A DNA stretch of 64,000 nucleotides from Mytilus galloprovincialis. Lineage: Eukaryota; Mollusca; Bivalvia; Mytilida; Mytilidae. The notes beneath the pieces are model-generated. The model was given only the letters and a program-made list of their open reading frames with translations. It made no database searches and had not been told where the DNA came from. The stretch lies in contig NC_134850.1 of assembly GCF_965363235.1 (NCBI RefSeq), forward strand, positions 43,830,602-43,894,601, given 5' to 3'. Below are positions 11,333 through 23,385 of this stretch, in pieces; position 1 is the stretch's first letter, and every line of letters starts with the position of its first letter. Both the position numbers and the translations under genes were made by a program.

Positions 11333-14300
11333 CTGAAAAAGAAGTGTCAATATGCAATGATAGAAATTCATTAATACTTTGTCTTAAAGATAATTCTGGT
11401 TAGGGCATTATAATTCAAATAAACTATATATATTTAAAACTATGAAGGTGATGAACACTGTTCAAATGAATAATATGTATAGAATTTTAATGCAGGACAC
11501 TGTCAAATTTTTATAATGTTCCTTTGGTGTGCTTATACATCATGACACTATGTTATTGTGCTTAGGTGAATTTATGTATTTTTGTCTTTCATTTTTCCTG
11601 ATGTTTTTTGTTTTTTTTTGCCGTTTTGGTTATCTTTTGTGACGTACATGTTTGTTTATATCGTGATTAAGATAATTATACACTGATGACTGCTGTTTCT
11701 CTATTATGACTTTTTTCCTTACTAACTTTGTTTTATTCACATATTGTTGTATATATAAAGGAATGTTATATGACTATCATACATGTGACAGTATAGCTTG
11801 CTATAAAACCAGGTTTAATTTACCATTTCCTACCTAAGGAAATACCTCTACCAAGTCAAGAATATGTTTTCAATTGGTTTGAAATTTAGAGATTTTGAAT
11901 TTGCGATTTGAAAAGGAACTTTCCATGCTTTCCGTTACTGGTTTTTCTTAAAGCTCGGTATTTTTTGTTATTTTGCTTTTAAGTACGGGTTAAAATTCCG
12001 ACAACAGCTGTTACCGATGTTCAAATCTCATAAATGGATTTATCAGATACAAATCAGGATAAATAACAAAAAACTAGAGAATACAAATTAGGTCAAACAG
12101 TAGAGAGACCGAATGCATTGACATGCTGCTTCTTCATCCAGGATGCTTTAACTAATTTACTTCTCATACATCTTGAACCATAAATTGCCTCACCTCCAGA
12201 CTTTTCAGTGCTTTGCAATGTAATTTCCGATGATGTTGATCTTGAGGAGTCATCATCAACGTCAGACAGAAAGCCGTCACGGTGGAGTAACCAGTATGTA
12301 CGAACGTATCCATGAAAAGCATTTAGAACATCTCGATCTTGCTGCAATATAGTAAGTGAGGTGGCTGCTAAATGATAAACATTAACCAACAACAACAAAA
12401 AGATTGTTCTGATGGTGAGAACAAACAATGCATTTAAAGATTATTTTCCAAGTATGTTCTGTAATTATGGTTGACTGTCAGTTGTAGATGGCACATTTCG
12501 CCTAGAAGCAATTTCGTCGGTACTTGCTGTATTCAATTATACATTCTATTAATTTTTGAAGTATAAATGCTAAGGCACAAATAGGTCAATCTCATTTTGA
12601 AGTTATGTGGCTGTTATGTTCTGTTAAGGTCGTTTGATCTTATTGACTGGTACGTTGTTGTAAATAAAAATTAATCAGGAGGAATGCCAAATATTTGAAA
12701 ATTGAGAACGTGTGTAGGTAGGTGTTACCTCTTTTTTTATTTTGCCATGGCATTTTCAGTTTGTCTTCGAATATCAATGTTGTGTCTTACGACTCTCTTT
12801 TTAAACAGAAAATTTTAGAATATAAGGTCTAAAAGCAAAAAACAGTAATTTATTTGATTAATACTCACTTTCATTTCATCATCCCGTCTTTCTTCCATGA
12901 CAAAGCCACCAAACACGTTCAATAAATCTCTAGTAGTATGGCTTATTTGTATCTTGTTTGCTATAGAAAATATATGTAAACATTTCACAAAATACAACAT
13001 GTCAATAAGCATAATGTAGAAGATAAACGCTCGTTTCGTCTAATTTGCATGAAATATTTTACATCTTCGGATAATGATTTCACATAACGGACCTGCAAAA
13101 AACTAATAACAAGAGTAAAATGAGAGGTAACATCAGCCTAAAAAATGCCATTGATCATACAATTTTCTTGTGATTTCTTGAGTGGAACATTCATAAGTAA
13201 CTGCATAGGCGGATTCAGGTCGGGCCCCCTTTCATGGGAAAAATTTGGTTGATTATATAGGGGATCATTTACTTGATTGGAGCGCCTCCAACCTTACAAA
13301 AAGTTCTTGATCCAAACTGTGATAACAATCTCTTATGCTGATAGGTTAATAATTTAGAAAGAGGTATTGTGTTGTATCTTGAAGACCCCTTAATATAACG
13401 TTGCAATGAAACTTGTGCAATTTAGATACCGATTTTTGTGAGAAAGGTCAAATATGTGGTTAATTCTAACGTATAAAACAGACGTAAGCATTTTTTGCAC
13501 CTGTCCTAAGTCAGGAACTAGATGTTCAGTGGTTGTCGTGTGTTGATGTGGTTCAGATGTGTTTCTCGCTTTTATGTAGATGGTACTCGACTTTTTCAAT
13601 GTTGTTAAATAATGTTCTATATATCCTTATTCCCTTATCATTTAGTTTGTAATGAACAATTGTCTTCCACATTTGACTGTCATCAACTGTATGAAATATT
13701 TTTTATATTTTTTGATAGACAATTATATTTAAACATACCTCTGCCCTGGGATTCCATTTTGGACGCAATGCTGACTGTTTCGCCAAATAAACAGTACCTA
13801 GGCATTTTCGTTCCAACAACTCCGGCAAGAACTGGTCCTGCGTTAAGACAATTCAAAAGCAAAGATTAAATAGACATGTATACCTATGGCAGAATGTTAT
13901 TAGAATGAAACAACTACCGTATAGCTTCATCAGATAATATAGAAATCAAAGATTTATGTTTAAAAGATAATCTTGTTCAAACTTAATGTATTGCTTTGGA
14001 TAGTTGTATTCGCCTAAATGTTTCATCTAGTTTTCAAAAAAGTACCTTTACCAGCTCATATTTGATTAAAACTACATTTAAAGGGTATGCGAAACGGATA
14101 AGAAGAAGTAATAAAATGACTATACCACAGGTATCATTATTACTAATTACTTAGCAATTTGTATTTATAGTTTTATACATTAAATTATGTACACATGAAG
14201 ATACATTGTAATCTATTTTGAACTTATAATACTAACAGAGAAAGACAATTGAATAGTGTAGAGTGATGACGAATGGACCAATGATATTAAAAATAACGAA

Positions 14301-17300
14301 ACCTTAAAACCCAATGACAATTGCGTGTGCAATCTGTCACATTACAAATGACACTACATGTCTCATCATCATGTTTATATTGATAATTATAATATAGAAA
14401 ATCAGATGTTCGCTAATATTGTGTAAAATTAAAAATGTTATCAAAACAATTGGATAAATATCTTTATGTGATATATCTTTAAATTAAAAATGTTATTATT
14501 TTACTGTCCATGTTTATTTCTTCAACATTATTTTGACATGTAATCTTAATAATTCTTATTATATATTTGTCATTATATGTAATATTTTGTATGTGTTTGT
14601 CTTGTACAACATTTTGTGGGACTCGGCGAAATTTAAAATGTTCAACTATTGATAATCGTTTTAATAATAAAATGCATAACCAGATATTCACTAAAACAGC
14701 TTTTTTAATAACATTTAACATTTGTATGGAATAATTTAATGTCAAATATTTGAAAGCCTGCGATATAAAAAAAGACAACACATTGATTACAAAATCAAAA
14801 AGAAAAAATATTTGAGCAGTACAATCAAATAAATGAACACGAATGGATTTTGGACATCTGGATGTCCAACCTTTGTTTCGACAAAAAGAGCTATTAAAGT
14901 AATATTATATAGCCTTACATCAAAGTCACGTCTAAGTATAAAAATCAACACACAATAGCATATAATATATATACCTGAGTGTAATCCGACTCGCAGTTTG
15001 AATTTGGTTCCAGGTAGGTGTGGAATTTCCAGTCTCCTAATATTATCTATAAGATCAAGGGCCATTGTGCCTATTTCCGGTGCATGTCTTCTACCATTTC
15101 GTCTAGGAACACCTAATAAAGTGACCTTCTAACAATAAATCATGCATTTCTGCAACATTTAGAAATTGTGAAAGACTTTAGTAAATACGAATCTTTCCTT
15201 TTCGTTCAAGAAACAACCAGATCTTAATTATAATATTTATAGTCATTGTTGATGATCATGCGTTAATAATTTTGTTTATTTTTTTAAACGTGGAATGCTG
15301 TATACTCATAATGGATCAATGTAAATAATTCAAGAACTGTATTTTACAGAGGAAATTTTGCAAACAAAAATGGGGTAAATGTGTCTTTGACAAATAACTG
15401 ACATCAACCTTTTAATCATAGACAACAAGGTTCAACACACCATTTTTATGTTTTTATAGACGTTTTGTTTTTAATTTGAATTAGAAATCGATGTATTTGT
15501 TCTACTTTTTGAGAAAATTAAAACACACAAATGTCTATACACGTTTAAAACTATAATAGTGTAACTCACCAGATACGACCATGTATGCATCACCAATGGT
15601 CTCTACCTTATAAACGTCATAAATCTCAATTCTAGCATCAAAGCTTAAATACAGTCCATTCAACATATCGACAACCTGTAGAGGTGAACTCTGCGCAGAT
15701 ATACTTGTGAAACCCACAATATCACTAAAAAATATTGTGGAATCTCCATACTGTTCAGCATCTACTTCCTCGCTTCTTTTTAGACGCTCTGCGACACTCT
15801 TTGGCAACATTTGGTATAATAAAATATCAGTCCGTTTCTTTTCTTTGTTTAAGGCTTTAGTCCTAAAAGTAATACGGATTTATGATAATGGTATATACAC
15901 AACCATTCTCACAATAGAAAATTCAAGTTTGAATTTTTTTTATTTATTTTTTTTATTTCGAAAACACTTTGCTTGTTTGAATTTCTTGCAATCATTTTTG
16001 GAATACACGAAAAAGAATATTGTAGTAAAGAGATTGTTCGACCAAAGCGAATATCTTGATTTATCCTCATCAAAACGGTAAAATATATTAATAAGGAAGC
16101 CAGTTCAACTTTTATCTCAGAAAGTTGTAACTTTAATTTCTTAATAATGTTATCAGTACAGAGTTTTGAAACGGTGTGTAATACATCAGCTCAGTATACC
16201 GACACCATAGAGGATAATAACTTTTTGGGACCAGCAGTTTCAACCTAGTGCTTAAAAAACAAATGACACTCCATATATATGTTTGGATTAACCTAGATTC
16301 AAAATAGGGACTCAAACCCTCAAATTTGAAAACCAACTATATAAAGAAACTGGATATGTTAGGATCTGATTAATTTAAGTGATCATGACATCAAAAACCA
16401 TTTTTCTAGTATAATTAATCCAAGCCAAAATTAATTTCGTACGTTTGATACCAAAACTCATCAGTCTTTTACTGGTACGTGTTGTCATTTGTCTATAGAT
16501 ATGTAGATGGGATTATTTGTGTGAAAATGCTGCGAAAAAGCATAGAGAATATCAAATTGTGAGCCATAGCACGAACAATTTGATATAGATGTTTTCAAGT
16601 TGAATATAACAAAGCTAGTATTAAAAAAAGTGTTCGTCTTGTCGGAGTTACTTCAAACATATTACGTAATGTAAGGCCGGCTAAATTTATGAGACGAATA
16701 TTAATAATGTTTGATAAAAAAATTGGTGCGTTTTGGAATATTTTAGTTAAATATGATATATAATGAAGTAAATGATTTTCAAAACTGTATTGATATTGAG
16801 TTCCTAACTATATGAAACACAAATGTTATACGAATTCAGCCGAAATCGTTCAATAAGTACTGGTTATCTTATAAATTATTACTGAAAACTACGTCATTGA
16901 TCTTTGTGTGAGATGGTTTGACTAGCAAGTGATAATATACCCTTTTGAAACGTAATGGAAGCCTCTTCATAAGCAGTTTCAAGCTAAAACTAGCAGAAAC
17001 CAAAATGTGGCAGTTTTTACAGGCAAATATTGTTAATGTTATTGTCCCCAAAAATGATTTAAAGGTATATTGAAAAACTACATATAGAAACAAATTATAG
17101 AACTCGGTTATATCATCATGTATACTTCATAGATAATAAGAAAATGAAGAAAATTTGACCTATACGAAATTATTTTTTAAAACAATCAATCGATATTGTG
17201 AGACATTAGAAATTGAAATAAAAATTCAGGAAAACCTGCTTGCTGTTCGGTGTGAGCCAAGGATCCGTTTTAAAGGTTGTGATTTGACCTATAATTGTTT

Positions 17301-20300
17301 ACTTTGTACACATTTGGAGTTGAAGTCATAAAACTTTGCTCAGTGCTCGGAGCACAAAAATCATACTCCAAACATGAAATCCAGCATTTTGATTGGTTGA
17401 ATTTCGAGTACGAGTACAAAAAACTGACTCGAAAGTTTTATGACCGCAAGGTTTGGTTTTGGTATATATTGAGTATCTTCTATTAAATATGGTATAAATG
17501 TTAGTAATTCACGAAAGGTTGAACGTTTTACTATATTGTGATAAGGCATCATTGTTTGCAGTTGAAGGATCTGACCCATATATGTTTAATTTTTGTTGAA
17601 GTTATGATGTATCGGTGCATTGTTACATTTTTTAATATCAAATACCAAAGTGACACACAATCCTACCTGTTTGCGATGGAAATTGAATACTTTTGGATTT
17701 CAGATGTTAATGAGTACACTGCAAATACAATCAAAGGGCATACAATAAGAATGACACCAAACACAATGCATATAGTTATGACACTTTGAAGTTCTTTTTC
17801 AGATGCTTTGGCGAGACTTTCGTCAATGGTCATGGCGAGCTCGTTTTGTGTACGTGTCAAGACTCCCTGATATATTGTCATATTATCAAACCATCTTTCA
17901 GCTTCAACTATAGATGCTTGTGTACTAGTATAATTATTTGACTTAATTCTATTTCTGTAATCTTCTATTGGGACAATAACCTCGGTATTTTTAGCCAATT
18001 CTATGTTATAAATGTCAAATGCTATTTTCGAGTAGAATCTGGCCGATTCAAAAGTGACGTTAGCTCGATCCTGATTTTCCATGAACAAAAGATACTTTTC
18101 TCTTGTTTCAAAACCGCCAGTAGCGTAAAAGGATACTCCAAGCGCCCGTTCTCTTCCAAAAAGTTCACTAGACACAATAATTTCTTGATATGCCACCACG
18201 TCTTTCCAAACTGAACCGGTACTCGATTCGCTAATTGCGTCGTATAACCATTTCAATAGAACCATTATGCTGTTGGAATAGAAATCTAGTTCAGTTTCCA
18301 CGGACTGATTATAAACGTCAAGCTGATATCGGTGTTTATTCAAATATGAGAGAAAACGTTCCCTTGTTTCCATTTCCATCACTATGTCATCTCCTCTCGG
18401 CCATTTTGATAAATTTTGAATTGCAAGATCAGTATCCGGGTATCTCTGCAGTAGAAAATCCTTTGTCTCTGGCTTAATATTGCTGACATAAAGGGCACTC
18501 ATATCTCGTTCAAACTGAATGGTACGCAGTAGCGCTCCTAATTCTATGCTGAAGAAGAGCAGTTCTCGAACATTAGCAGAACTGATGTAGTTGTCGATGG
18601 CTATTGCAAATGTGTTTGCTGTCATGCCAGTAATTACTAATACTGGAATCATAACAACTGACAACATCTTTATCATTTGTTTACGTTTCCCTGCATCTGT
18701 GATAGGATTACCTTAAAAATAAAATATTTAGTGCGATAGTTTGGATTTCATCCATACATATTTAGGTTACTTCTGAAACAAGACAAGACAAGAATATGCA
18801 AAAGTATCAAGCTTTTCATAACTTTTTTATACAATGTTTGCATATCATTAAAACAAAATGTTCTCTGAAACTGACTTCATCAAGATCCTCAATTATTTTA
18901 AATACAAGAATGTGTCCTAAGTACACGATGCCACATCCGCACAATCATTTTTTATGATCAGTGGACCGTGAAAACGGGGTAAAATCTCTAATTTGACATT
19001 AAAATTAGAAAGATTTTATCATAATTAACATGTGTACTAAGTTTCAAGTTGATTGGACTTCAACTTCATCAAAAACTACCTCGATCAAAAACTTTAACCT
19101 GTATCGGGACGATCGGACGGACGGGAGGACGAACGAATGAACAGACGGTCGCACAGATCAGAAAACATAATGCCCATAAATGGGGCTTAATAAAAACAGC
19201 ATGTTATTAGTTTAATGCGTCCGAACTTTTTTTCATGCTTTACTTTCATCGGGAATTATTTAATGACAAGATAGTTTTTGAGTTCGGAAGACTCACTTTA
19301 AACGAGCGATGAGAACAAACTGTACTCCTTTTATTGCCGACTTTTTCTTTAATATATGACGCATTTTATTTATTTGGAGTTGTTGTTCCTTCAAGTATCT
19401 TTAATTTCGTTGAATTCCTCAACTTTTTTCTACTTTTATCCTTGTGTTTTAAATACTATATCAACTAAAATGTTCTCTGGTATGTATGATAAGTTTGGTT
19501 GGTTTTTATAACATTATCTATACTTATATCGTGTATAATTGATTAGTAAACAAACTCATCATAGATATCAGGATTTACTTTTGTATTAACTAATGCCGCT
19601 ACAAGGCAGCACTCGCACCCGCAAAGTGGAAAGGGATTAATATAAGTTGCAAAACTTGTTTCCCAATCCACTATAAATAAATATGTTTAAACTATGATAG
19701 TTCATTAAATTTTATTATTATATTATAATTAAAATTAGCTAAATAAGAATTAGAAGTTTCACATAGTTAATTTTATTTTATTTTACTATAATTGCGAAAA
19801 CTAGGATAAATAGGCTTTTCACTCGCAAACAAAAGGTTAAATGAAAAGGATCGTGCACAACCAAGACTTGGAAATGAAAAAAAAAGCTATGATACCGTGT
19901 GGAAGTAAATGTCACCCCAAGCCTACATACAAGAATGTAATTAGAGATGAAAACTAACTATGGCATCAATGTTTAATTTTTACGTAGTATTTGAATTATA
20001 AAAAGAATACACTGTCATATAAGTAAACCATCATTGTTTTTTTAGATAAAGTTTTTGCATTATTGAAACTTTTAAATGTAATTAAAAAAAATACCTATAT
20101 GGTCAAAATACTCATATGGTCCGGCCCGTTAATAACCAAACGAGTATTATACTCATATGGTCCGACCATACGCGTACGGTCGGACCATACGCGTATGGTC
20201 GGGCCATATGAGTATACGCATATGGTCATGACCATACGCGTATGGTCCAAATACTCATATGGTCCGGAACATCTACAAAAGACTCATCAGTGACACTTGA

Positions 20301-20654
20301 ATCCAGAAAAGTTAAAAATGACAAATAAAGTACGAAGTTAAAGAGTATTGAGGACCAAAATTCCAAAAGTTTTGCCAAATACAGCTAATCTATTACTTAG
20401 GAAGAAAAGTCTTAGTATTTCAAAAATTAAAAAGTGTTGTAACCAGATGATTTATCAATATGAGCATATCAATGATGTAGTAATTTACCTCTACACACTG
20501 CGTCACATCTTGTGGCTGCTTGTCTCATACTCAGCATGTCCATTATGGCTGTATTCAGCTGTGATGGTGTAAGGGAGAGCATCGAAGTGGTGCTTGCTGA
20601 AACACGGGACATCTGTTTCTCCTTATCAGATGGTTTCACTTTCGTTCCAGTCAT
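11307..20654 (-). CDS. NIT-domain membrane guanylate cyclase, copy A (8 coding exons, 668 aa)
   Basis: Spliced coding sequence: 20654-20489, 18711-17667, 15862-15570, 15112-14975, 13837-13739, 12960-12869, 12341-12194, 11332-11307. All introns are GT-AG, the phases agree, and the total is 2007 bp including the stop. Seen: residues 1-67 tail; TM1 about 68-95; an extracellular helical NIT-like domain about 96-365 with paired Glu-Arg motifs ([10 protein letters not shown] at 121-130, GRERALG at 241-247); TM2 366-390; a short linker; a class III cyclase domain about 420-630. Metal Asp451 (FFSDIVGFT) and Asp495, and guanine-selecting Glu491 and Cys563, are present. The catalytic Asn and Arg positions are Ser570 and Lys574. 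There is no kinase-homology domain. Family knowledge: NIT domains sense nitrate/nitrite in bacteria, and NIT-linked guanylate cyclases are known in marine invertebrates. Inferred role: cGMP production or modulation at a membrane in response to a small ligand. The exon model is strong; the ligand is unproven. Confidence 0.9.
11650..11960 (+). repeat. Interspersed repeat, copy in intron 7 of gene A
   Basis: GATGACTGCTGTTTCTC, GCTATAAAACCAGGTTTAAT, CCTCTACCAAGTCAAGAATA and GGAACTTTCCATGC in order. Related copies are at 49350-49620 and 52890-53190. Confidence 0.6.
12194..12341 (-). CDS. NIT-GC copy A, coding exon 7
   Basis: 148 bp, phase 0 in and phase 1 out. It encodes the end of the cyclase fold ([11 protein letters not shown]) and an acidic, Ser-rich tail. 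The frame stays open to a stop at 12093, but a donor (GGAG before GTGAGG) sits at the same codon as in copy B. I therefore end the exon at 12194 and treat the downstream frame as intron read-through or a possible alternative C-terminus. Confidence 0.85.
12869..12960 (-). CDS. NIT-GC copy A, coding exon 6
   Basis: 92 bp, phase 1 in and phase 0 out; acceptor CTATAG, donor GTGAGT. It encodes [20 protein letters not shown] then [11 protein letters not shown], the C-terminal cyclase helix and strand. Confidence 0.9.
13739..13837 (-). CDS. NIT-GC copy A, coding exon 5 (catalytic loop)
   Basis: 99 bp, phase 1 at both ends. It encodes [19 protein letters not shown] then [14 protein letters not shown]. 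Cys563 is the guanine-specificity residue. The canonical loop is VNTASRMES; here it reads VSIASKMES, so catalytic Asn is Ser570 and catalytic Arg is Lys574. The same change occurs in copy B. Confidence 0.93.
14975..15112 (-). CDS. NIT-GC copy A, coding exon 4
   Basis: 138 bp, phase 1 at both ends. It encodes [14 protein letters not shown], a helix and [11 protein letters not shown], the standard cyclase segment after GDAY. The reading frame joins exactly to exons 3 and 5. Confidence 0.92.
15570..15862 (-). CDS. NIT-GC copy A, coding exon 3 (linker and first half of cyclase)
   Basis: 293 bp, phase 2 in and phase 1 out. It encodes the dimerisation helix ([20 protein letters not shown]), then [12 protein letters not shown] with metal Asp451 and [14 protein letters not shown] with Glu491 and Asp495. 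The pairing of Glu491 with Cys563 of exon 5 indicates GTP rather than ATP preference. Confidence 0.93.
17667..18711 (-). CDS. NIT-GC copy A, coding exon 2 (TM1, NIT sensor domain, TM2)
   Basis: 1045-bp exon, phase 1 in and phase 2 out; acceptor TTTTTAAG, donor AG before GTAGGA. It encodes residues 56-404: a basic stretch GKRKQ, TM1, the whole helical sensor ectodomain and TM2 followed by [10 protein letters not shown]. Several N-glycosylation sequons (NQS, NVT, NYT, NMT) lie in the ectodomain, consistent with an outside location. Open frames on the opposite strand here (for example 18235-18477) are shadows. Confidence 0.92.
18880..19200 (+). repeat. Dispersed repeat in copy A intron 1
   Basis: GTGTCCTAAGTACACGATGC, CAAGTTGATTGGACTTCAAC, the GGACGGACGGGAGGACGAAC run and CATAATGCCCATAAATGGGG. 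It has the structure of a common bivalve intron repeat; the family is recalled, not searched. Confidence 0.4.
20095..20275. repeat. Palindrome array built on GGTCCGACCATACGCGTATGG-type units
   Basis: Two perfect 18-bp palindromes GACCATACGCGTATGGTC (20183-20200, 20230-20247), a one-mismatch third copy, and repeated ACTCATATGGTCCGG on both strands form a large cruciform-capable block. It lies in copy A intron 1. The open frame through it is not a gene. Confidence 0.85.
20489..20654 (-). CDS. NIT-GC copy A, coding exon 1
   Basis: Starts at ATG 20654 and ends AGA-G before GTAAAT (phase 1). It encodes a cytoplasmic tail. The first ~24 residues differ between the copies, but the following block ([14 protein letters not shown] onward, ending [11 protein letters not shown]) is almost unchanged, so this is real coding sequence. 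A candidate acceptor (TTTTAG) lies about 60 bp upstream on the minus strand, so a separate leader exon is possible. Confidence 0.85.
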
Positions 20655-21059
20655 TTTGTGATTAGTTATTCTTTAGCTTTCTGTCTCCCTTATTTTTGTC
20701 TCACTATTAAACCTAAAATATTGCAGATAATTGATTCAAAAGATTATTAATTTGCTGTTCAAATAAGATATCTTAAAAAGCAACTATAAATAACAGATTT
20801 TTAGGTATGTTGTGTCTGTGGAACATTATTTCCGAATTGTTGTTAAAACAATTCAAAAGATTGGCTATGTTATTTACAGGTACACTTTATCAATAAAGTT
20901 TCAAAAGAAAGTTGATAAAATGAATAAACTAACAGCACATAGGCAGGCCTTTTATACAAATTCAATGATATAAACTATAAGAAATGTAAGAAAGGAGGCC
21001 TCTGTTTCAAGTTGACACTAGTTATCAACCTGAGTGACAATTCGTTATCATAAAGTGGA

Positions 21060-21400
21060 CATGGATATGATGGGTTAGGAAATTGATGCTGATATCACCC
21101 CCAGTTTTTGGTTGGGTTCGTGTTGCTTAGACATGGATATGATGGGTTAGGAAATTGATGCTGATATCACCCCCAGTTCTTGGTTGGGTTCGTGTTGCTT
21201 AGTCTTTTAATTGGTGTTCTATGTTGTGTCTTGTTTACTTTTATTTGTCTGTTTGTGTTTTAATTTTTCAAATATGGCGTTTTCAGTTAATTTTCGATGC
21301 ATTATTTGACTGTCCTTCTGGTATTTTTTCGCCCCTCTTTTATAGAAATAGTTATCTATTAAATTTATTAAATGTCAAAATGTCTGGCAAAATTTTACCA
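21060..21400 (+). mobile_element. Retroelement 3' tail with an internal 74-bp tandem duplication
   Basis: A block starting GACATGGATATGATGGGTTA and ending TTCGTGTTGCTTAG is present twice in tandem, almost identical. It is followed by the ATGTTGTGTCTTG, GGCGTTTTCAGTTAATTTTC and TCCTTCTGGTATTTTTTCGC blocks of the tail family. Confidence 0.6.
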
Positions 21401-21429
21401 CTTAACCTCTGATTACCAGACCTCAAGTA

Positions 21430-21540
21430 TATTTAATAAAATGCATTGGTGACCTGTTGGTGACCTTCTGCTGTTGTTTTTTTCTATAGTCGGGTTGTTG
21501 TCTCTTTGGCACATTCCCCATTTCCATTCTCAATTTTATT
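21430..21540 (+). repeat. Interspersed repeat fragment
   Basis: GGTGACCTTCTGCTGTTGTT, GTCGGGTTGTTGTCTCTTTG and CACATTCCCCATTTCC match, on the opposite strand, the repeat at 62555-62760. Confidence 0.5.
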
Positions 21541-22299
21541 CTATTCTTTAAGTCCCATCTGGTTAGGATACCAGTTTTAAGAAGCATAATTGATATCTAA
21601 GTAGAAGTAAAGGTGTAAAAAATGTATTGAAACTCTAATTGCATGAACAATGTATTTTCCAATCAATAATGTACATTATTTTTCAAAGTAATTACTTTTC
21701 CAAATCAACATTTTTCCGACAAAAAATCATGTGTTTTCAAAAATCATGCCTGAAATAACAAATGACCAATCAGTGACATTCGAATTTAAGAGGTCAAATG
21801 CAAAATAAAACGATATAGAAGAGCACTGAGGGTCAAACATTATACATGTACAATTGATAGGAATGATTAAGATAAGGTTTTTTTTCGAAAAATCTCCCAA
21901 AGAACACAACTATTAGTCTGAGACGTTTTTTACTAGTTCTTTTGAAAAGGAAAGATTTGCCTGAAATGCCTTCGTTTTCGAAAAGTTTGGTCAGATTATT
22001 TTGTGACATTTCACTATACATGCAGTTCAGGTATTAGGATTCCAAAATCTTGTTGAAATTTAAATTCTACCCAGTTATTAATAAGCAATTATCAAAAGGT
22101 GATTTATTTTTAATTTTCTCTCCTGTATTTTCCCATATTATCACTTGATAAAAGATATTATACAGTTTTAAGCCACATTTTTATCAAATGAACACTTTAT
22201 GATACGAAACTGATAAAGCACTCAAATTAGTTCATGTAGAAAATGGAAATTAAAAATTGATCATACGACCGTTGATTTATTATAATTGCATAAAATTGA

Positions 22300-22790
22300 T
22301 AATAGAAATGGGGAATGTTTAAAAAAAAAAAAAAAAAAAAAAAAGACAACAACCCGTTCAAATAGGCAGAAATTAGACTAAGGCAACTAACGGGTCTTCA
22401 TCACAAAAAAAATCCCACATCAGGAGGCTGGCTTCAGCTGGCCTCTAAACAAGAATGTAAACTATTCATTGACAACGGACGCCATACTAAACTCCAAAAC
22501 ATATTAAATGAACTATATTAGAGCGTTGGTTTTCTCGTTTGAAGTGTGTTACATTGTCATTTCGGGGCCTTATAACTGACTATGTGGTTTGGACTTTGCT
22601 GATTGTTGAAGGCCGAACTGTGACCAGAGTTGTTAATTTTTGTCTCATTTGGTCTCTTGTGGAGAGTTGTCTTATTGACAATTATACCACATCATTTTTT
22701 TATATAAATTAAAAATCATACAAGACTAACAAAGGATAGAGGCTATTGACTTGGGACAGTCTCAAATATAATACTAAATTTTACTACCAA
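22300..22790. mobile_element. Nested pair of interspersed repeats
   Basis: A minus-sense repeat (22310-22520: GACAACAACCCGTTC, CTTCAGCTGGCCTCTAAACA, ACGCCATACTAAACTCC) is interrupted near 22520 by a plus-sense repeat (to about 22700: GTTTTCTCGTTTGAAGTG, CATTTCGGGGCCTTATAACT, TCTTGTGGAGAGTTGTC). It then resumes with CATACAAGACTAACAAAGGA. An A(22) homopolymer lies at about 22321. Confidence 0.5.
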
Positions 22791-23079
22791 TGAAATTTAA
22801 GCTTAAATTCAACTCAATGTTAATTCGAATGAAATTTTATATTTTTAATGTGAATGAAGTATACCATAGCTTTTCCAAAATACAGCCTAGACAAATAATA
22901 ATAGCTGTCAGTAACTTCGAGTACTCACTGGTCTGTAATTATTGTTTTTGGTTTCGGGGATGTATAAGTACCCTGTGTTTTTTCTTAAATATATTTCTGT
23001 TTTTAATCTGTTTGATGAGTTAAGCCCTATTTAATTTGATTTTTTGGGGGACAGAATGAGGTCTATTGTATATTACCGA

Positions 23080-23385
23080 TACAGTGGAGATCACTTCTAA
23101 CCTCTCATTAGAACTGTCAGAATATTCTGTCATAGAACTGTTCTAACCTGTCCTAGAACAGTTCTACCTAGAACAGTTCTACCTTAGTACTGTTCTAAGT
23201 AGAACTGTCAGAATCAGTTCTAGGTAGAACTGACTAAATCAGTTCTAGGTAGAATTGTCAGGATCAGTTCTAGGGTAGAACTGTCTAAATCAGTTCTAGG
23301 TAGAACTGTCCAAATCACTTCTAACCGTAGAACTGTCAGCAGAACTGACTAAATCAGTCAGGACTGTAGAACAGTTCTAAATGAC
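23080..23385 (+). repeat. Left arm of the foldback-like element
   Basis: About a dozen variants of AGTTCTAGGTAGAACTGTC, many self-complementary (TAGAACAGTTCTA). They can pair with each other and with the right arm. Confidence 0.75.

Noticed and set aside
12093..12193. Open frame extending exon 7 of gene A to a stop at 12093
   Set aside because: A donor at 12194 is conserved with copy B, whose read-through differs completely and stops at once, and both genes share a downstream exon. Kept only as a possible isoform.
15707..16081. Plus-strand frame of 124 codons
   Set aside because: Its start is antisense to cyclase exon 3 and the rest is intron; no motif.
20063..20293. 76-codon frame with repeated YGP/SYGPT residues
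   Set aside because: Produced by the palindromic DNA repeat, not a protein-coding gene.
11307..20654. Bacterial origin because NIT and class III cyclase domains are common in bacteria
   Set aside because: The genes have GT-AG introns, a receptor-type guanylate cyclase domain and a eukaryotic repeat context.
23080..23385. AGAACAnnnTGTTCT-like spacing suggesting steroid receptor response elements
   Set aside because: The AGAAC/GTTCT pairs are part of the subrepeat structure of a transposon arm, with variable spacing; no reason to infer receptor binding.
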